From assembly GCA_020631355.1 (NCBI GenBank), contig JAHDHL010000037.1, forward strand, positions 1 to 51,280: 51,280 nt of DNA, in the 5' to 3' direction. Under the pieces are notes generated by a model. It worked only from the letters and a program-made list of their open reading frames with translations. It did not search any database and was not told the origin of the DNA. Source of the stretch: Saprospiraceae bacterium (lineage in GTDB: Bacteria; Bacteroidota; Bacteroidia; Chitinophagales; Saprospiraceae). Positions 35,809 through 44,957 of the stretch are shown in pieces. The position numbers and the translations under genes are program-made. Each line of letters opens with the position of its first letter. The stretch's first letter is position 1.

Positions 35809-36627
35809 ATGAAAAACGAAATGAAATTCACCTATTTCTGGCTACTATTGGTATTGTTGACAGCCTGTCAGACGACTCCTGCATCAGATAACGAAACTTC
35901 AGAGGCCATTGTAGAAGAACCTGCTACATCCGAATCCAAAGAACCTGTAACGATGGAGCCATCATCCATGGATACCACTTATTATGAGTATGAGGGTAAT
36001 ATCAATGGTAATATTCCAGTCTCATTCCATGTATACAGGCAAGATGATTTATTGAAAGGTGAATTGATCTACAAGCGTGTAGGAAACCCGATTACTTTGA
36101 TAGGTGATGTGGAGGGTGGATATTGTAGATTATTGGAAATATTCCCGGATGGGAATATTTCGGGTATATTATCTGGCCAAATGACAGGGAATGGTGAATG
36201 GCATTGGTTCAATCCCAAGAAAAGGGAGGATTTTGACATGAGTGTCACCTTGTCGAAAGTCAGTGATGAAACCATCAATTTTGCTGCCAAGGATGATGTC
36301 ACAGGAAGTTATCGTTATAGCTATGGAGAAGAAGGATATCTGGGAAATCTAACGGTACACAAGGTTCAGGATAATACCATCCATTATGATATCGCCTGCT
36401 TTACCCAAGCGCCGGCTAGGAATATGGCAGTTCTGGAAGACGAAACAGCACCATTTGATGGAAAAGAAGCCATTGAGAAATTCTCCGATGATGAAATGGA
36501 TGCCAACTGTGAATTCAGAATCAGATTTTATGATGGTTTTGCAAAGATTGATTACGTGGACGATAGAATGGATTGTATGTTCGGTCATAATGCCCATGTG
36601 AGCGGAATTTTTCGAAAAACGAAATAA
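35809..36627 (+). CDS. Lipoprotein of unknown function
   Basis: The 272-residue product has a lipobox LLTACQ near residue 20, followed by a Thr/Glu/Ser-rich linker (about 22-57). The mature domain is predicted to be all beta, starting YYEYEGNINGNIPVSFHVYR, with regularly spaced aromatic residues. I do not recognise the family; similar lipoproteins in Bacteroidota carry beta-sandwich domains of unknown role. It stands alone, about 96 bases after the peptidase gene. Confidence 0.7.
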   Translation: MKNEMKFTYFWLLLVLLTACQTTPASDNETSEAIVEEPATSESKEPVTMEPSSMDTTYYEYEGNINGNIPVSFHVYRQDDLLKGELIYKRVGNPITLIGDVEGGYCRLLEIFPDGNISGILSGQMTGNGEWHWFNPKKREDFDMSVTLSKVSDETINFAAKDDVTGSYRYSYGEEGYLGNLTVHKVQDNTIHYDIACFTQAPARNMAVLEDETAPFDGKEAIEKFSDDEMDANCEFRIRFYDGFAKIDYVDDRMDCMFGHNAHVSGIFRKTK

Positions 36628-36673
36628 AAATCTCTTTTATGCCTGTCACAAATCATTTTTTTTGTGCAAAAAA

Positions 36674-36920
36674 TTGACTTTTCATTCGAATGTGGCCATA
36701 TTTGCATTGTTTTTTAACCTAAACAGACATTTTGGAATGTTTTGGGTATACCCAATCACCCATTTTAGTTATTACTCTTAGAAATTTTGAGTCGTAACAG
36801 ATGCAAAACTTAAACTCTTATACCCTCCTATAGGAACCTTTGGTTCCTAACCATTTTACACTAATGCAAACCACCTCATTGCTTCTGTTATATTCTTCCA
36901 TCCGTTGATATTTCGGATGG
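36674..36920 (+). promoter_or_regulatory. Promoter and structured region upstream of the histidine kinase
   Basis: The 411-base gap 36628-37038 has a promoter-like TTGAC (36674-36678) with CATATTTG (36697-36704), then a perfect 14-base palindrome TTGGGTATACCCAA (36742-36755), a hairpin TAGGAACC/GGTTCCTA (36831-36849) and a second hairpin CCATCCG/CGGATGG (36898-36920). None is followed by a T run. A leader of about 330 bases is long for this genome. No known riboswitch or gene was seen in it. Confidence 0.4.
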
Positions 36921-37038
36921 TAATCCATTGCCAATTCAGGTAACATCAACGATGATGTATCCTACTATTTATTGACGCGCACTCAGCATGATACGGAAAG
37001 GTTTGTCCCTCAAGTAAAGGGATGTTCTGAATGATATC

Positions 37039-38286
37039 ATGGCCCAAGTAGTTATCAGAAGTGAAAAACGTAAAATGGAATCAAAGACTATCCATAGAAG
37101 TATTGAGCTGCTCAATAGAATGTTCATTGTACTCATCGTGATAGACATTATCGTCTGTCTGATTTTTGAGGACCAGCTCCACTTATACTCCAGTTTGATA
37201 CTGATATCAGGATTGGTGATGTCCCAATTCCTATTCCGATGGGATTGCTACGAATGCGGTACCATCGGAATAGCGGTTACTTTCTATTGCGTGGGGATGT
37301 TTCAGGTTGCTTTTCTCGACAGTCACTCCACCTGTTATTTCATTCTATTGATCGTTCCCCTAGTGGCATCGCTCATACTCAATAGGATGTTGAATAAAAT
37401 CATCCTTCTGTGTGCCTCCTGTATTTTGTTTATCCGGTGTAATCATATTGCAGGATTTCATTTGTTAGAGAATTACTTTTTCTTTTACGGTTTGATTCCC
37501 ACTACCATAATGATGTTATTCTTCTACAATGAATTAGAAAAAGCGACGATACAGAAAAACCTGTTAATAGAGGAACTAAGGGGAAAGAATGAGGAAATCA
37601 TGCTCTATTCCAATATGATGAGCCATGATTTGAAAGCTCCGCTCAGAAATATAGAAGGGTTCTCAGGTATCTTATTGCGAAACTGTAAACAATTGGATGA
37701 AAGGAATCGTGAACTACTGAATTTCATAGTCAAGGGGACAAAGTCAATGAAGAATCTGATTGATGACTTATTGGATTATTCCCGTTCCAATTTTGAACAA
37801 TACACATTCAAACAATTGGATTTGAATAAGTTAATGGATAAGATTCTCCTTTCATTCAATTATGAAATAGAGAAAGGCAATATCAGTATCAATAAGAAAG
37901 GATTGGATATGGTTTATGGTCATGAGGAATCCCTTTCATTGGTCTTTCAGAATCTGATTTCTAATTCAATCAAATACCAACCTAAGGTATCTGCCCATCT
38001 ACCTCAAATTGACATCAGTTGTGAAGCCAATGATGATAGGATGATAATCAAGTTCAGGGACAATGGTATCGGGTTGGATGATGAGGAAGCCAAATCCATG
38101 TTTCTTCCTTTTACCAGATTCCATAGTGAGAGTGAATACGAGGGAACAGGAATGGGATTATCCATAGTCAGTAAGATCATAGAGAAACACAGCGGTTCCA
38201 TTTCTGTAGAATCCCAAATCAATAAAGGAACCACATTCACTATTTCACTGCCCCTTTATCAGGATGCCCATCAGATTCAATCTTAA
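37039..38286 (+). CDS. Membrane sensor histidine kinase
   Basis: The 415-residue product has about six transmembrane helices (residues 28-165), a short coiled coil (165-190), a HisKA domain with the phosphorylated His196 in SHDLKAPLRN, and a HATPase_c domain with the N box NLISNSIKYQ, DNGIGLDD and GTGMGLSIVSKI. It senses a signal at the membrane and passes phosphate to a response regulator; none is encoded next to it. An ATG 36 bases downstream (MESKTIHRSIE) is an alternative start. The input domain matches none I can name. Confidence 0.9.
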   Translation: MAQVVIRSEKRKMESKTIHRSIELLNRMFIVLIVIDIIVCLIFEDQLHLYSSLILISGLVMSQFLFRWDCYECGTIGIAVTFYCVGMFQVAFLDSHSTCYFILLIVPLVASLILNRMLNKIILLCASCILFIRCNHIAGFHLLENYFFFYGLIPTTIMMLFFYNELEKATIQKNLLIEELRGKNEEIMLYSNMMSHDLKAPLRNIEGFSGILLRNCKQLDERNRELLNFIVKGTKSMKNLIDDLLDYSRSNFEQYTFKQLDLNKLMDKILLSFNYEIEKGNISINKKGLDMVYGHEESLSLVFQNLISNSIKYQPKVSAHLPQIDISCEANDDRMIIKFRDNGIGLDDEEAKSMFLPFTRFHSESEYEGTGMGLSIVSKIIEKHSGSISVESQINKGTTFTISLPLYQDAHQIQS

Positions 38287-38389
38287 TAATGGGAGGAATG
38301 ACGCCCTTTTTAATATTATGTTAATCTCTATGTGAATGAACGATTTCATATCGTTTTCTTGTTATTTTCAATACAAATAACAGAAGACC

Positions 38390-38785
38390 ATGAAATTGTT
38401 TGCTCTAACCTTTACCATGTTATGGGGTAGTATGATGTATGCCCAAATATCCCACGATTTTTCCATCTACTCTGAGGATGGGGAAAAATTCACATTCTAT
38501 GCCAATGGACAACAATTCAATGTCGAACCCCAATCCCGAATAGAAATCAATAATACCAATCATGACTATTTCCGGGATGTCAGAATTGTATTCGAGGATT
38601 CCAGCATTGAAACCATCCACAAAAAATTCATTCAAATTGGCAATGTAACACAATCAGAAGACCATATACCCGTAGTGTGTCTTTATAGAATTGTCAATAA
38701 GAAAGGAACGTATAAGGTGAAGTTCGGAGGCCGCTCCAATAAGAAAATACAAGGAGGGAATAATGTCATTATCATCAATGACTAA
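38390..38785 (+). CDS. Small exported protein resembling the N-terminal part of DUF4476 proteins
   Basis: The 131-residue product has a signal peptide (residues 1-19, MYA-Q). The mature part FSIYSEDGEKFTFYANGQQF, then DVRIVFEDSSIETIHKKF, resembles the beta-domain that often precedes DUF4476 in Bacteroidota periplasmic proteins; the DUF4476 domain itself is missing here. Function unknown. It follows the kinase gene by 103 bases on the same strand, without an obvious terminator, so cotranscription is possible. Confidence 0.65.
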   Translation: MKLFALTFTMLWGSMMYAQISHDFSIYSEDGEKFTFYANGQQFNVEPQSRIEINNTNHDYFRDVRIVFEDSSIETIHKKFIQIGNVTQSEDHIPVVCLYRIVNKKGTYKVKFGGRSNKKIQGGNNVIIIND

Positions 38786-39125
38786 TCTCACATAACAAGC
38801 CTAATCACAATTTTATTGATACAAGGTTTTTCCCACTACGAGACTATCTTGGATTTCCTACCTACATTAGAATGATGTTCCAGACACTGCATTCCTGAAT
38901 ACGAATGGTGAATACATTCATTTGGAAAGCCTACTGTTTGGACATGACCTGAATCAAATATGAATAATACCTTGGAGCAAATCTTATTTTTCATAAAAAA
39001 TAGGGTTTAAAGGAATATTAGCTGATTCGAAGATGTCTAACTTTAGGATTGGCTCATCTAGGGTTTGTATACCACTAAACCTTAAAGTGATGGACTAGTC
39101 AAATTGCTATATAAACAGACAATAA
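38786..39125 (+). other. Intergenic gap upstream of the first CotH gene
   Basis: This 340-base stretch has no gene or RNA that I can support. TAGGGTTT occurs at 39001-39008 and 39059-39066, and the second copy forms a weak imperfect hairpin with AAACCT at 39076. No consensus promoter was found. Confidence 0.4.
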
Positions 39126-41528
39126 ATGAAATATTTCTACCTTTTGGGAGTATGGTGCTCCTGTATTGTGCTGGCTCAGGCACAAAGCCTACCAACTGAA
39201 TTTCAGTTTTCTGAAGATGGTCGAAGATTAATCCGTGGTAATTTTACCAGTGAGGGATTATATGATATGTCAACAGTAGAGGACGTATACCTTACTTTCG
39301 AGCAAACGGATTATTGGACACAGATGGAGGACAACTACGAGGATAAGATTGATATCGTAGCTACCTTGGTTTACAAGGGAGAAACCTACGATAGTGTCGG
39401 TGTCCGATTCAAGGGGCAGACATCCTATTCCCAAATTTCCGGTGGCGGTGGTGGCCCTTTCGGCGGTGGTGAGGAAAATGATAAGAAATCATTCAATATC
39501 ACTTTGGATGCATATAAGAATCATGATATAGAAGGCTACGAAACACTGAATCTGAATAACGGTTTCCAAGACCCGTCCTTTGTTCGTGAGGGTGTTTATT
39601 TCCAAATGGGTAGGAAGCATATTCCGTGCGCCAAGGCCAATTGGGTAGCCTTACATATCAATGGCACATACTGGGGCCTATACACGAATGCCCAACAATT
39701 GGATAAGAAACATGCCGGTCAATGGTTCATGGATGACGAATGTACCCGTTGGAGGGCTGAATCCCCTAATGCAACCACTGGAGGAGGTCCGGGCGGCCCT
39801 GGTGGCCCTGGTGGTCCTGGAGGTGGGAATCCATTCGGTACGGGCACATCCACATTGAATGACCTGGGTACCAACCAAGCAGCATATGAGGATGCTTATA
39901 CCTTGAAGAAAGCATATAAGGACAATCCCTGGGACGATTTGATGATTGCCTGCCAGAATCTGAATCAGTTCACAGACCAGGAAATTGTCGATTATTTGGA
40001 TGAAACCGTTGATGTGGATGGTGCATTGTGGTTCCTTGCTACAGAAATGGTATTTTCTGATGATGATAGCTATGTTTATAAGGGTGGAATGGACTACTAC
40101 GTTTATTATGACGCGGCTACGGAAAGAATCGTTCCGATAGAATATGATGGAAATAGCGTACTACTCTCCCAAAATGTGGATTGGACACCATTCGAAATGG
40201 TTAATGATACAGAGTATCCCTTATTGAACAGACTATTGAATATTCCTAGTCTGAGACAACGATACTTGGCTCATATGAGGACCATTCTGGCAGAGTCATT
40301 CGAATATACCTATATCAATGATATCATCGATGGTTATGCGACTATGATTAACCAGTATGTACAGGATGAACCTAATAATAGTAGCTTATTCTCATACAAT
40401 GAATTCATTGCAGGGAAGAATGAATTGAAATCCTTATTCAACCAAAGAAGAAATATCCTGAATAATAATTCAGAAGTAGGTGTCCAAGGACTAAGTTTGG
40501 CCAATGCCCAACAATGGGTTGATGGAATGGAAAATTACGAACCATTGGAAAGTGATGATGTATTGGTCACGGTACAGGTAAGTGGAACAATGGGAGCTGA
40601 CCATGTGATGTTGTACCATGCCACTGGAATCGTAGGGCGTTTTGATAAGATGCTCATGTATGATGATGGAACCAATGGTGATGCCATAGCGAATGATGGT
40701 ACATACTCCGCTATTTTGCCGGCTCAGGTTACAGGTACTTTCGTACGTTACTACTTTGAGGCGATTGCCGCGGATGGTCCCAATACAGCTAGCTACTATC
40801 CAGCCGGAGCAAGCCATGATGTGTATATTTATCAGGTAACCCCGAATTCCGTACCGAATTCACCGGTGGTGATTAATGAGTTAATGAGTAAGAATGATAT
40901 TACTGTTGCGGATCAGGACGGAGAATATGATGATTGGGTAGAACTATACAATGGTGGTTCGGCAGATGAGGATATCTCCGGTTATTACCTAACGGATGAT
41001 TTGGGTAACCTGACCAAATGGAGTTTCCCATCAGGAACTACGATTCCATCCGATGGATACCTGATTATCTGGGCGGATGACGACCAAGACCAAACCGGTT
41101 TACATACCAATTTCAAATTGTCTTCGGATGGTGAGGCATTGTACTTGGTACGTCCTGACTTGGCCGTAGCGGACGAAGTGGAATTCGGAGCAAGTCAGGC
41201 GGATTTATCCTATGCTCGTTCTCCGAATGGAACAGGTGACTTTACCTGGAAAGGAGCTACATTCAATGCAAATAACGATACCTCCACCAGTATCGAACAG
41301 ATTATTGATGTGAACCAAACCTTGGTACTGAGCCCTAATCCGGTAAGGGACGGATTCAGAATCATGACTGAGGAATTATTGAACGAAAGAATAACCATCT
41401 TCAATTATCAGGGAATTCTGGTAGGAGAAATGATGAATGATGGTTCGGATATATCGACAAGCCATCTTGTTGCCGGAGTATATTTTGTTCAATGTGGAAA
41501 TTACATGACCAAGTTAGTGAAGTTGTAA
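39126..41528 (+). CDS. CotH kinase family protein with lamin-tail and T9SS sorting domains (copy 1)
   Basis: The 800-residue product has a signal peptide (1-20), a CotH kinase-like domain (about 50-460), a beta-sandwich region (about 475-570), a lamin-tail domain (about 580-690: VVINELMSKNDITVADQDGE) and a type A T9SS sorting domain (about 725-800: LVLSPNPVRDGF). CotH kinases are atypical secreted protein kinases; here VGVRFKG holds a candidate ATP-binding Lys (Lys96), and SDDDSY (311-316) and EYDGN (339-343) are candidate metal-binding motifs. A Gly-Pro-Gly repeat interrupts the domain at 219-234 and a Gly run at 106-115. It shares domain order with the 46259 gene, and both flank the DUF4956 export-like genes. 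Confidence 0.9.
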   Translation: MKYFYLLGVWCSCIVLAQAQSLPTEFQFSEDGRRLIRGNFTSEGLYDMSTVEDVYLTFEQTDYWTQMEDNYEDKIDIVATLVYKGETYDSVGVRFKGQTSYSQISGGGGGPFGGGEENDKKSFNITLDAYKNHDIEGYETLNLNNGFQDPSFVREGVYFQMGRKHIPCAKANWVALHINGTYWGLYTNAQQLDKKHAGQWFMDDECTRWRAESPNATTGGGPGGPGGPGGPGGGNPFGTGTSTLNDLGTNQAAYEDAYTLKKAYKDNPWDDLMIACQNLNQFTDQEIVDYLDETVDVDGALWFLATEMVFSDDDSYVYKGGMDYYVYYDAATERIVPIEYDGNSVLLSQNVDWTPFEMVNDTEYPLLNRLLNIPSLRQRYLAHMRTILAESFEYTYINDIIDGYATMINQYVQDEPNNSSLFSYNEFIAGKNELKSLFNQRRNILNNNSEVGVQGLSLANAQQWVDGMENYEPLESDDVLVTVQVSGTMGADHVMLYHATGIVGRFDKMLMYDDGTNGDAIANDGTYSAILPAQVTGTFVRYYFEAIAADGPNTASYYPAGASHDVYIYQVTPNSVPNSPVVINELMSKNDITVADQDGEYDDWVELYNGGSADEDISGYYLTDDLGNLTKWSFPSGTTIPSDGYLIIWADDDQDQTGLHTNFKLSSDGEALYLVRPDLAVADEVEFGASQADLSYARSPNGTGDFTWKGATFNANNDTSTSIEQIIDVNQTLVLSPNPVRDGFRIMTEELLNERITIFNYQGILVGEMMNDGSDISTSHLVAGVYFVQCGNYMTKLVKL

Positions 41529-41538
41529 TGGGATGGGA

Positions 41539-41580
41539 ACAAAGACATATTATCCTTAGATAAGGATAATATGTCTTTGT
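41539..41580. terminator. Bidirectional terminator after the first CotH gene
   Basis: A perfect 19-base stem (41539-41557 with 41562-41580, loop AGAT) lies between the convergent ends of the CotH gene (41528) and the T9SS protein gene (41584). It isolates this CotH gene from the downstream operon. Confidence 0.85.
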
Positions 41581-41583
41581 TTA

Positions 41584-42606
41584 TTAATTCACGAACTTCT
41601 GAATCAGGATGGTCTTCCTATTGGTTCCATCACTTACAGCGAGATAATAGGTTCCCTCACTATGGTGTTGTAAATCAATATCAATAGTATTGATGCCATT
41701 TTTGAGATGAACAATTTCATCAATAAGTACCTGTCCGTAGATATTGTGTAATAATATATGGGCTTCGGTATTTTTATATGAATAAATACTTGCATTAGCA
41801 GAGGTAAGAATTGGATTGGGATAGACGGAAATGTCATATTCATCAACATTATTCATTTCTACCCTGATGATATTACTAAACTCAAATGTACCATCAAGGT
41901 CCACCATTTTTAGCCTGTAGTAATTAACGATTTCAGGCTTGTCATCAATAAAGATATAATTTTGGGTTTCTGAAGAATTCTGATGTGAGTCAAGGAATCC
42001 GATTTTTTCGAATGATTTACTGAGGTCTGTGGTTCTTTCGATTTCAAAGTGGGAAGAATTGGACTCGCTGAGTGTTTGCCAGTTGAGGTAAATTTCTTCA
42101 TTGCCAGGTCTTCCCTCAAATACGGACAGTTCTACGGGGAGACTTTGGATTACATTGGTTGTAGCTGTGGTCACATAGGTGTAGGTGATACAATCACTAC
42201 CACCTCCATTACCTACATACCCCCTGACTAGAACATCTATTCTGGAACCCCTAGGAACGTTGATGATAAACTGTTCATTGTAATCACTCAGACAATGGGT
42301 TCCCTGAGTCAGATCGTTTGAACCCGGTGGATCTATGATATATGAAAGGGTACTCTCTAGGACGTCATCCCCATCAGTATCGTAATCTACTTGGAATAAT
42401 ATTCTTTTTGGATTAGGAGCATGTGGTATGATTCCGCACAAATCAATTTCGTATGTACAGATTGATTGGTTTGCGTCACAGGAAATCTCATCAATTGTTC
42501 CATGGGATTGTATGATACATTCTTGTGCTTGTATTTTGATTGGAATATATGACAATAAGAGAAGGGGAAAGAACAAATATAAATGTGTAGAACTAAAAGC
42601 TTTCAT
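41584..42606 (-). CDS. Secreted Cys-containing protein with T9SS type A sorting domain
   Basis: With the start at 42606 (MKAFSSTHLYLFFPLLLLSY) the product is 340 residues and begins with a proper signal peptide ending QAQ; an upstream ATG at 42687 would bury it. The N-terminal 130 residues have six cysteines (CIIQSHG, SCDANQSICTYEIDLC, HCLSD, DCITY). Then follows the Bacteroidota pattern LPVELSVFEGRPGN plus LNWQTLSESNSSHFEIERT, a fibronectin-like linker, and the T9SS sorting domain (ISVYPNPILTSANASIYSY to the end). It is therefore a surface or released protein. It lies inside the CotH-DUF4956 locus but on the opposite strand. No enzymatic motif. Confidence 0.85.
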   Translation of the reverse strand: MKAFSSTHLYLFFPLLLLSYIPIKIQAQECIIQSHGTIDEISCDANQSICTYEIDLCGIIPHAPNPKRILFQVDYDTDGDDVLESTLSYIIDPPGSNDLTQGTHCLSDYNEQFIINVPRGSRIDVLVRGYVGNGGGSDCITYTYVTTATTNVIQSLPVELSVFEGRPGNEEIYLNWQTLSESNSSHFEIERTTDLSKSFEKIGFLDSHQNSSETQNYIFIDDKPEIVNYYRLKMVDLDGTFEFSNIIRVEMNNVDEYDISVYPNPILTSANASIYSYKNTEAHILLHNIYGQVLIDEIVHLKNGINTIDIDLQHHSEGTYYLAVSDGTNRKTILIQKFVN

Positions 42607-43123
42607 TACATATTCAGTTTGAGTGTTTGTAACATTGTTGTTGTATGGATACTCAAACACATCCTGTGCCAATGAAATACCAGTCAATCCATCTATTGTT
42701 TAAATGTGATGGGGTTGTTTTACATATATGATAAATCTATTTTCGTATGTTGTTGTTTATTATGGTTTGTATGGAAAAAGTATCATAAAGTATTATAAAT
42801 GAGTGAGATTTGTTAAATATTAATTTTAACACTTTTCATATGGCAATGACTTTTTTTACGTTAAGAAGTATGGATTGCGAAGACACAATAGTCCTGTTGG
42901 GTTGATGGTATTTTGTCAAACTCGATTATTTTGATTTTGTGACTTTATATTCGGATACATATCAGAATTAAGTATGATTCACTAAGCTTTTATTGAATGT
43001 TGTTAGGGACTTTCATTCAACTGCTTAATCCAAGACAAAACAGAACTAATCCCTTTATTTTTCGCCTAAATCAAAGAAATAGCATAACTTGCTTTCACAA
43101 TAAATTTACACGAATCTAACCAT
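42607..43123. other. Divergent intergenic region upstream of the DUF4956 operon
   Basis: This 517-base AT-rich stretch separates the T9SS protein gene (minus) from the DUF4956 gene (plus) and should hold both promoters, but no clean TTG/TAnnTTTG pair stands out; TATTTTTC near 43057 is the nearest. TGTTAAA (42811-42817) and TTTAACA (42825-42831) form a 7-base inverted repeat. No gene or RNA was seen. Confidence 0.4.
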
Positions 43124-43816
43124 ATGCTTGACTTTTCAACCCTTGGTGTCAATACGGAAGATCCGACCTACATGACCATGATCATGACGGTTCTTTTTTC
43201 GTTTTTGTTATCAGGAATGATTGTCTTTACCTATGACAAAACCACACGGAATGTAGTCAAACCCATACATTTCATGCAGGGAATGATTCTGATTTCCATC
43301 GTGGCAGCCACTGTGATGCAAGCCATTGGTGATAGTTTGGCTAGAGGATTGGGAATGCTGGGCGCATTGTCCATCATTCGTTTCAGAACCACTGTCAGGA
43401 ATCCAAGGAATATCGTTTTCATGTTCAGTTCATTGGCCGTAGGTATTGCTTGTGGTGTATACGGTTTCGAAATCGCATTCATTGGTACATTGGGTTTTTG
43501 TACCGTTGCATTCATGTTGAGATTTACGCCATTCAGTAAACGGGAAAATCTGATGGGAAACCTAAGACTGGAAATGTTGGCGGAATCAGATGGTTCTAAA
43601 AAATTGGAACTCCTGTTGAAGAAACACACACAGGCATTCAAATTAAAAAGGTATAGGATTCTTACGGAGAAGAAAAAACGTAGGATAGAATATAATTACG
43701 AAATCAAATTGGATAAGGAATTGGGAGGTAACGACCTTATGAAAGCATTGGAATCCCTTGAGGAAGCCCGTGGGGTAAGGTTGGATTTTACCAGTGCAAT
43801 GGCAGATTCGATTTGA
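43124..43816 (+). CDS. DUF4956 inner-membrane protein
   Basis: The 230-residue product has about four to five hydrophobic helices (residues 17-37, 47-67, 74-90, 98-118, 121-138) and a charged cytoplasmic C-terminal domain (about 140-230). The segment GALSIIRFRTTVRNPRNIVFMFSSLAVGIACG is the hallmark of DUF4956, quoted here as positions 78-109 with key RFRT and RNPRN residues. DUF4956 genes are often found with CotH kinases and VTC-type polyphosphate polymerases. First gene of a tight set with the adaptor (41 bases on) and TolC-like genes. Function unknown; here it is the only inner-membrane candidate to drive or gate the adaptor-channel pair. Confidence 0.93.
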   Translation: MLDFSTLGVNTEDPTYMTMIMTVLFSFLLSGMIVFTYDKTTRNVVKPIHFMQGMILISIVAATVMQAIGDSLARGLGMLGALSIIRFRTTVRNPRNIVFMFSSLAVGIACGVYGFEIAFIGTLGFCTVAFMLRFTPFSKRENLMGNLRLEMLAESDGSKKLELLLKKHTQAFKLKRYRILTEKKKRRIEYNYEIKLDKELGGNDLMKALESLEEARGVRLDFTSAMADSI

Positions 43817-43856
43817 TATTCTTTCTAAACAGACTCAAAGCATTTTCCTCAGGGAT

Positions 43857-44957
43857 ATGAAATTCAGATTTAATCCTTTATATCTCATACTCGTCATCGT
43901 CTTACTTGTGATACTTCAGTTCAACTGGAACCACAAGCACAAGACCTATACATTCTATGGTTTTGCCCAGAACAAGGAAACAGAGTTGAACTTTGAAGAA
44001 TCATTACTGATCGAGGAAGTGAGGGTCAAGGAGGGAGAATATGTCCAGGCAGGAGATACACTCTTGGTCGCTACCCGTCATCAGGAAATTGACGAAGTGG
44101 AAATCAATGATGCACAATACGATAGGGAAGCACTCCGCATCAGTGAGGAAAATAGAAGATTGGAAATCAAGAGTGCCATCCGGAGATTGGAGGCCCAGCG
44201 CCTTAATAAGGTAGCGGAAATCGAATCCGATATTAGGACCCTACAAGCAGAATTGGACCTGAATGAATCCATATTGGCCGAAATCAAGAGCGTGGATGTT
44301 TCTGATATGAATATGGATAACCATCCTACTGCCGCAAAGATAAAGGCCCTTAGGAATGAATTGAATCTCATTACGGGACCGATAGATGTGGAGATTGAAA
44401 AACTGAAATCCGAACTCAAGCAATCCACTCCGGCCCAGGCCCGAATGACCAAATTGGCTAAGGAGGCCATCATTCACCAAACGGAATACGATAAGATAGT
44501 GGTAGCCGCTCCATCCGATGGACTCATTGGTAATATCAGGTACAAGGAGGGTGAGAATGCCAAACGCTTCGAATCCCTATTGTCTTTTTACGAACGTAAT
44601 CCTACACTGGTCGTTGGTTATGTACACGAAAACCTGATCGTGCATGTGAATGAGGGCGATTCCATAGAGGTCATCTCCAGTTATTATCAACAAAACAGAC
44701 TGAATGCCACCGTTATCGGATTGGGAACAAGGATTGTTGAGATTCCATCCCGCCTGAGAAAAATCCCTGATGTCAAGACCTATGGTAGGGAAGTCATGAT
44801 ACAATTACCTTCTAGGAATGATTTCCTACAAAAGGAAAAGGTAATACTGAATCTTTTGAATACGGAAAATATTCCAGCTGATGCCCTAAGGAATCCTAGA
44901 AGAAAAAGGGATATCAAAGCAAAGGACCTCAATAAATTATTGGGTGAGCATGAATAG
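43857..44957 (+). CDS. HlyD-type periplasmic adaptor protein
   Basis: With the ATG at 43857 (AGGGA just upstream) the product is 366 residues. One transmembrane helix (7-22) anchors it in the inner membrane. Next come a lipoyl/barrel half (VRVKEGEYVQAGDTLLVA), a long coiled coil (about 70-205, rich in Glu, Leu, Arg), the second lipoyl half (IVVAAPSDGLIGNIRYKEGE) and a beta-barrel domain. This is the layout of membrane fusion proteins that join an inner-membrane pump to a TolC channel. No ABC, RND or MFS pump is encoded nearby. An ATG at 43794 would place the start inside the DUF4956 gene and is less likely. Confidence 0.9.
   Translation: MKFRFNPLYLILVIVLLVILQFNWNHKHKTYTFYGFAQNKETELNFEESLLIEEVRVKEGEYVQAGDTLLVATRHQEIDEVEINDAQYDREALRISEENRRLEIKSAIRRLEAQRLNKVAEIESDIRTLQAELDLNESILAEIKSVDVSDMNMDNHPTAAKIKALRNELNLITGPIDVEIEKLKSELKQSTPAQARMTKLAKEAIIHQTEYDKIVVAAPSDGLIGNIRYKEGENAKRFESLLSFYERNPTLVVGYVHENLIVHVNEGDSIEVISSYYQQNRLNATVIGLGTRIVEIPSRLRKIPDVKTYGREVMIQLPSRNDFLQKEKVILNLLNTENIPADALRNPRRKRDIKAKDLNKLLGEHE

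Noticed and set aside
41584-42606. Considered as the missing VTC polyphosphate polymerase of the CotH-DUF4956 locus.
   Set aside because: It is a secreted Cys-containing T9SS protein without any VTC motif.
228-42836. The 15-mer AATTTTAACACTTTT occurs in the CRISPR leader (228-242) and at 42822-42836.
   Set aside because: A shared AT-rich 15-mer is expected by chance in 51 kb.
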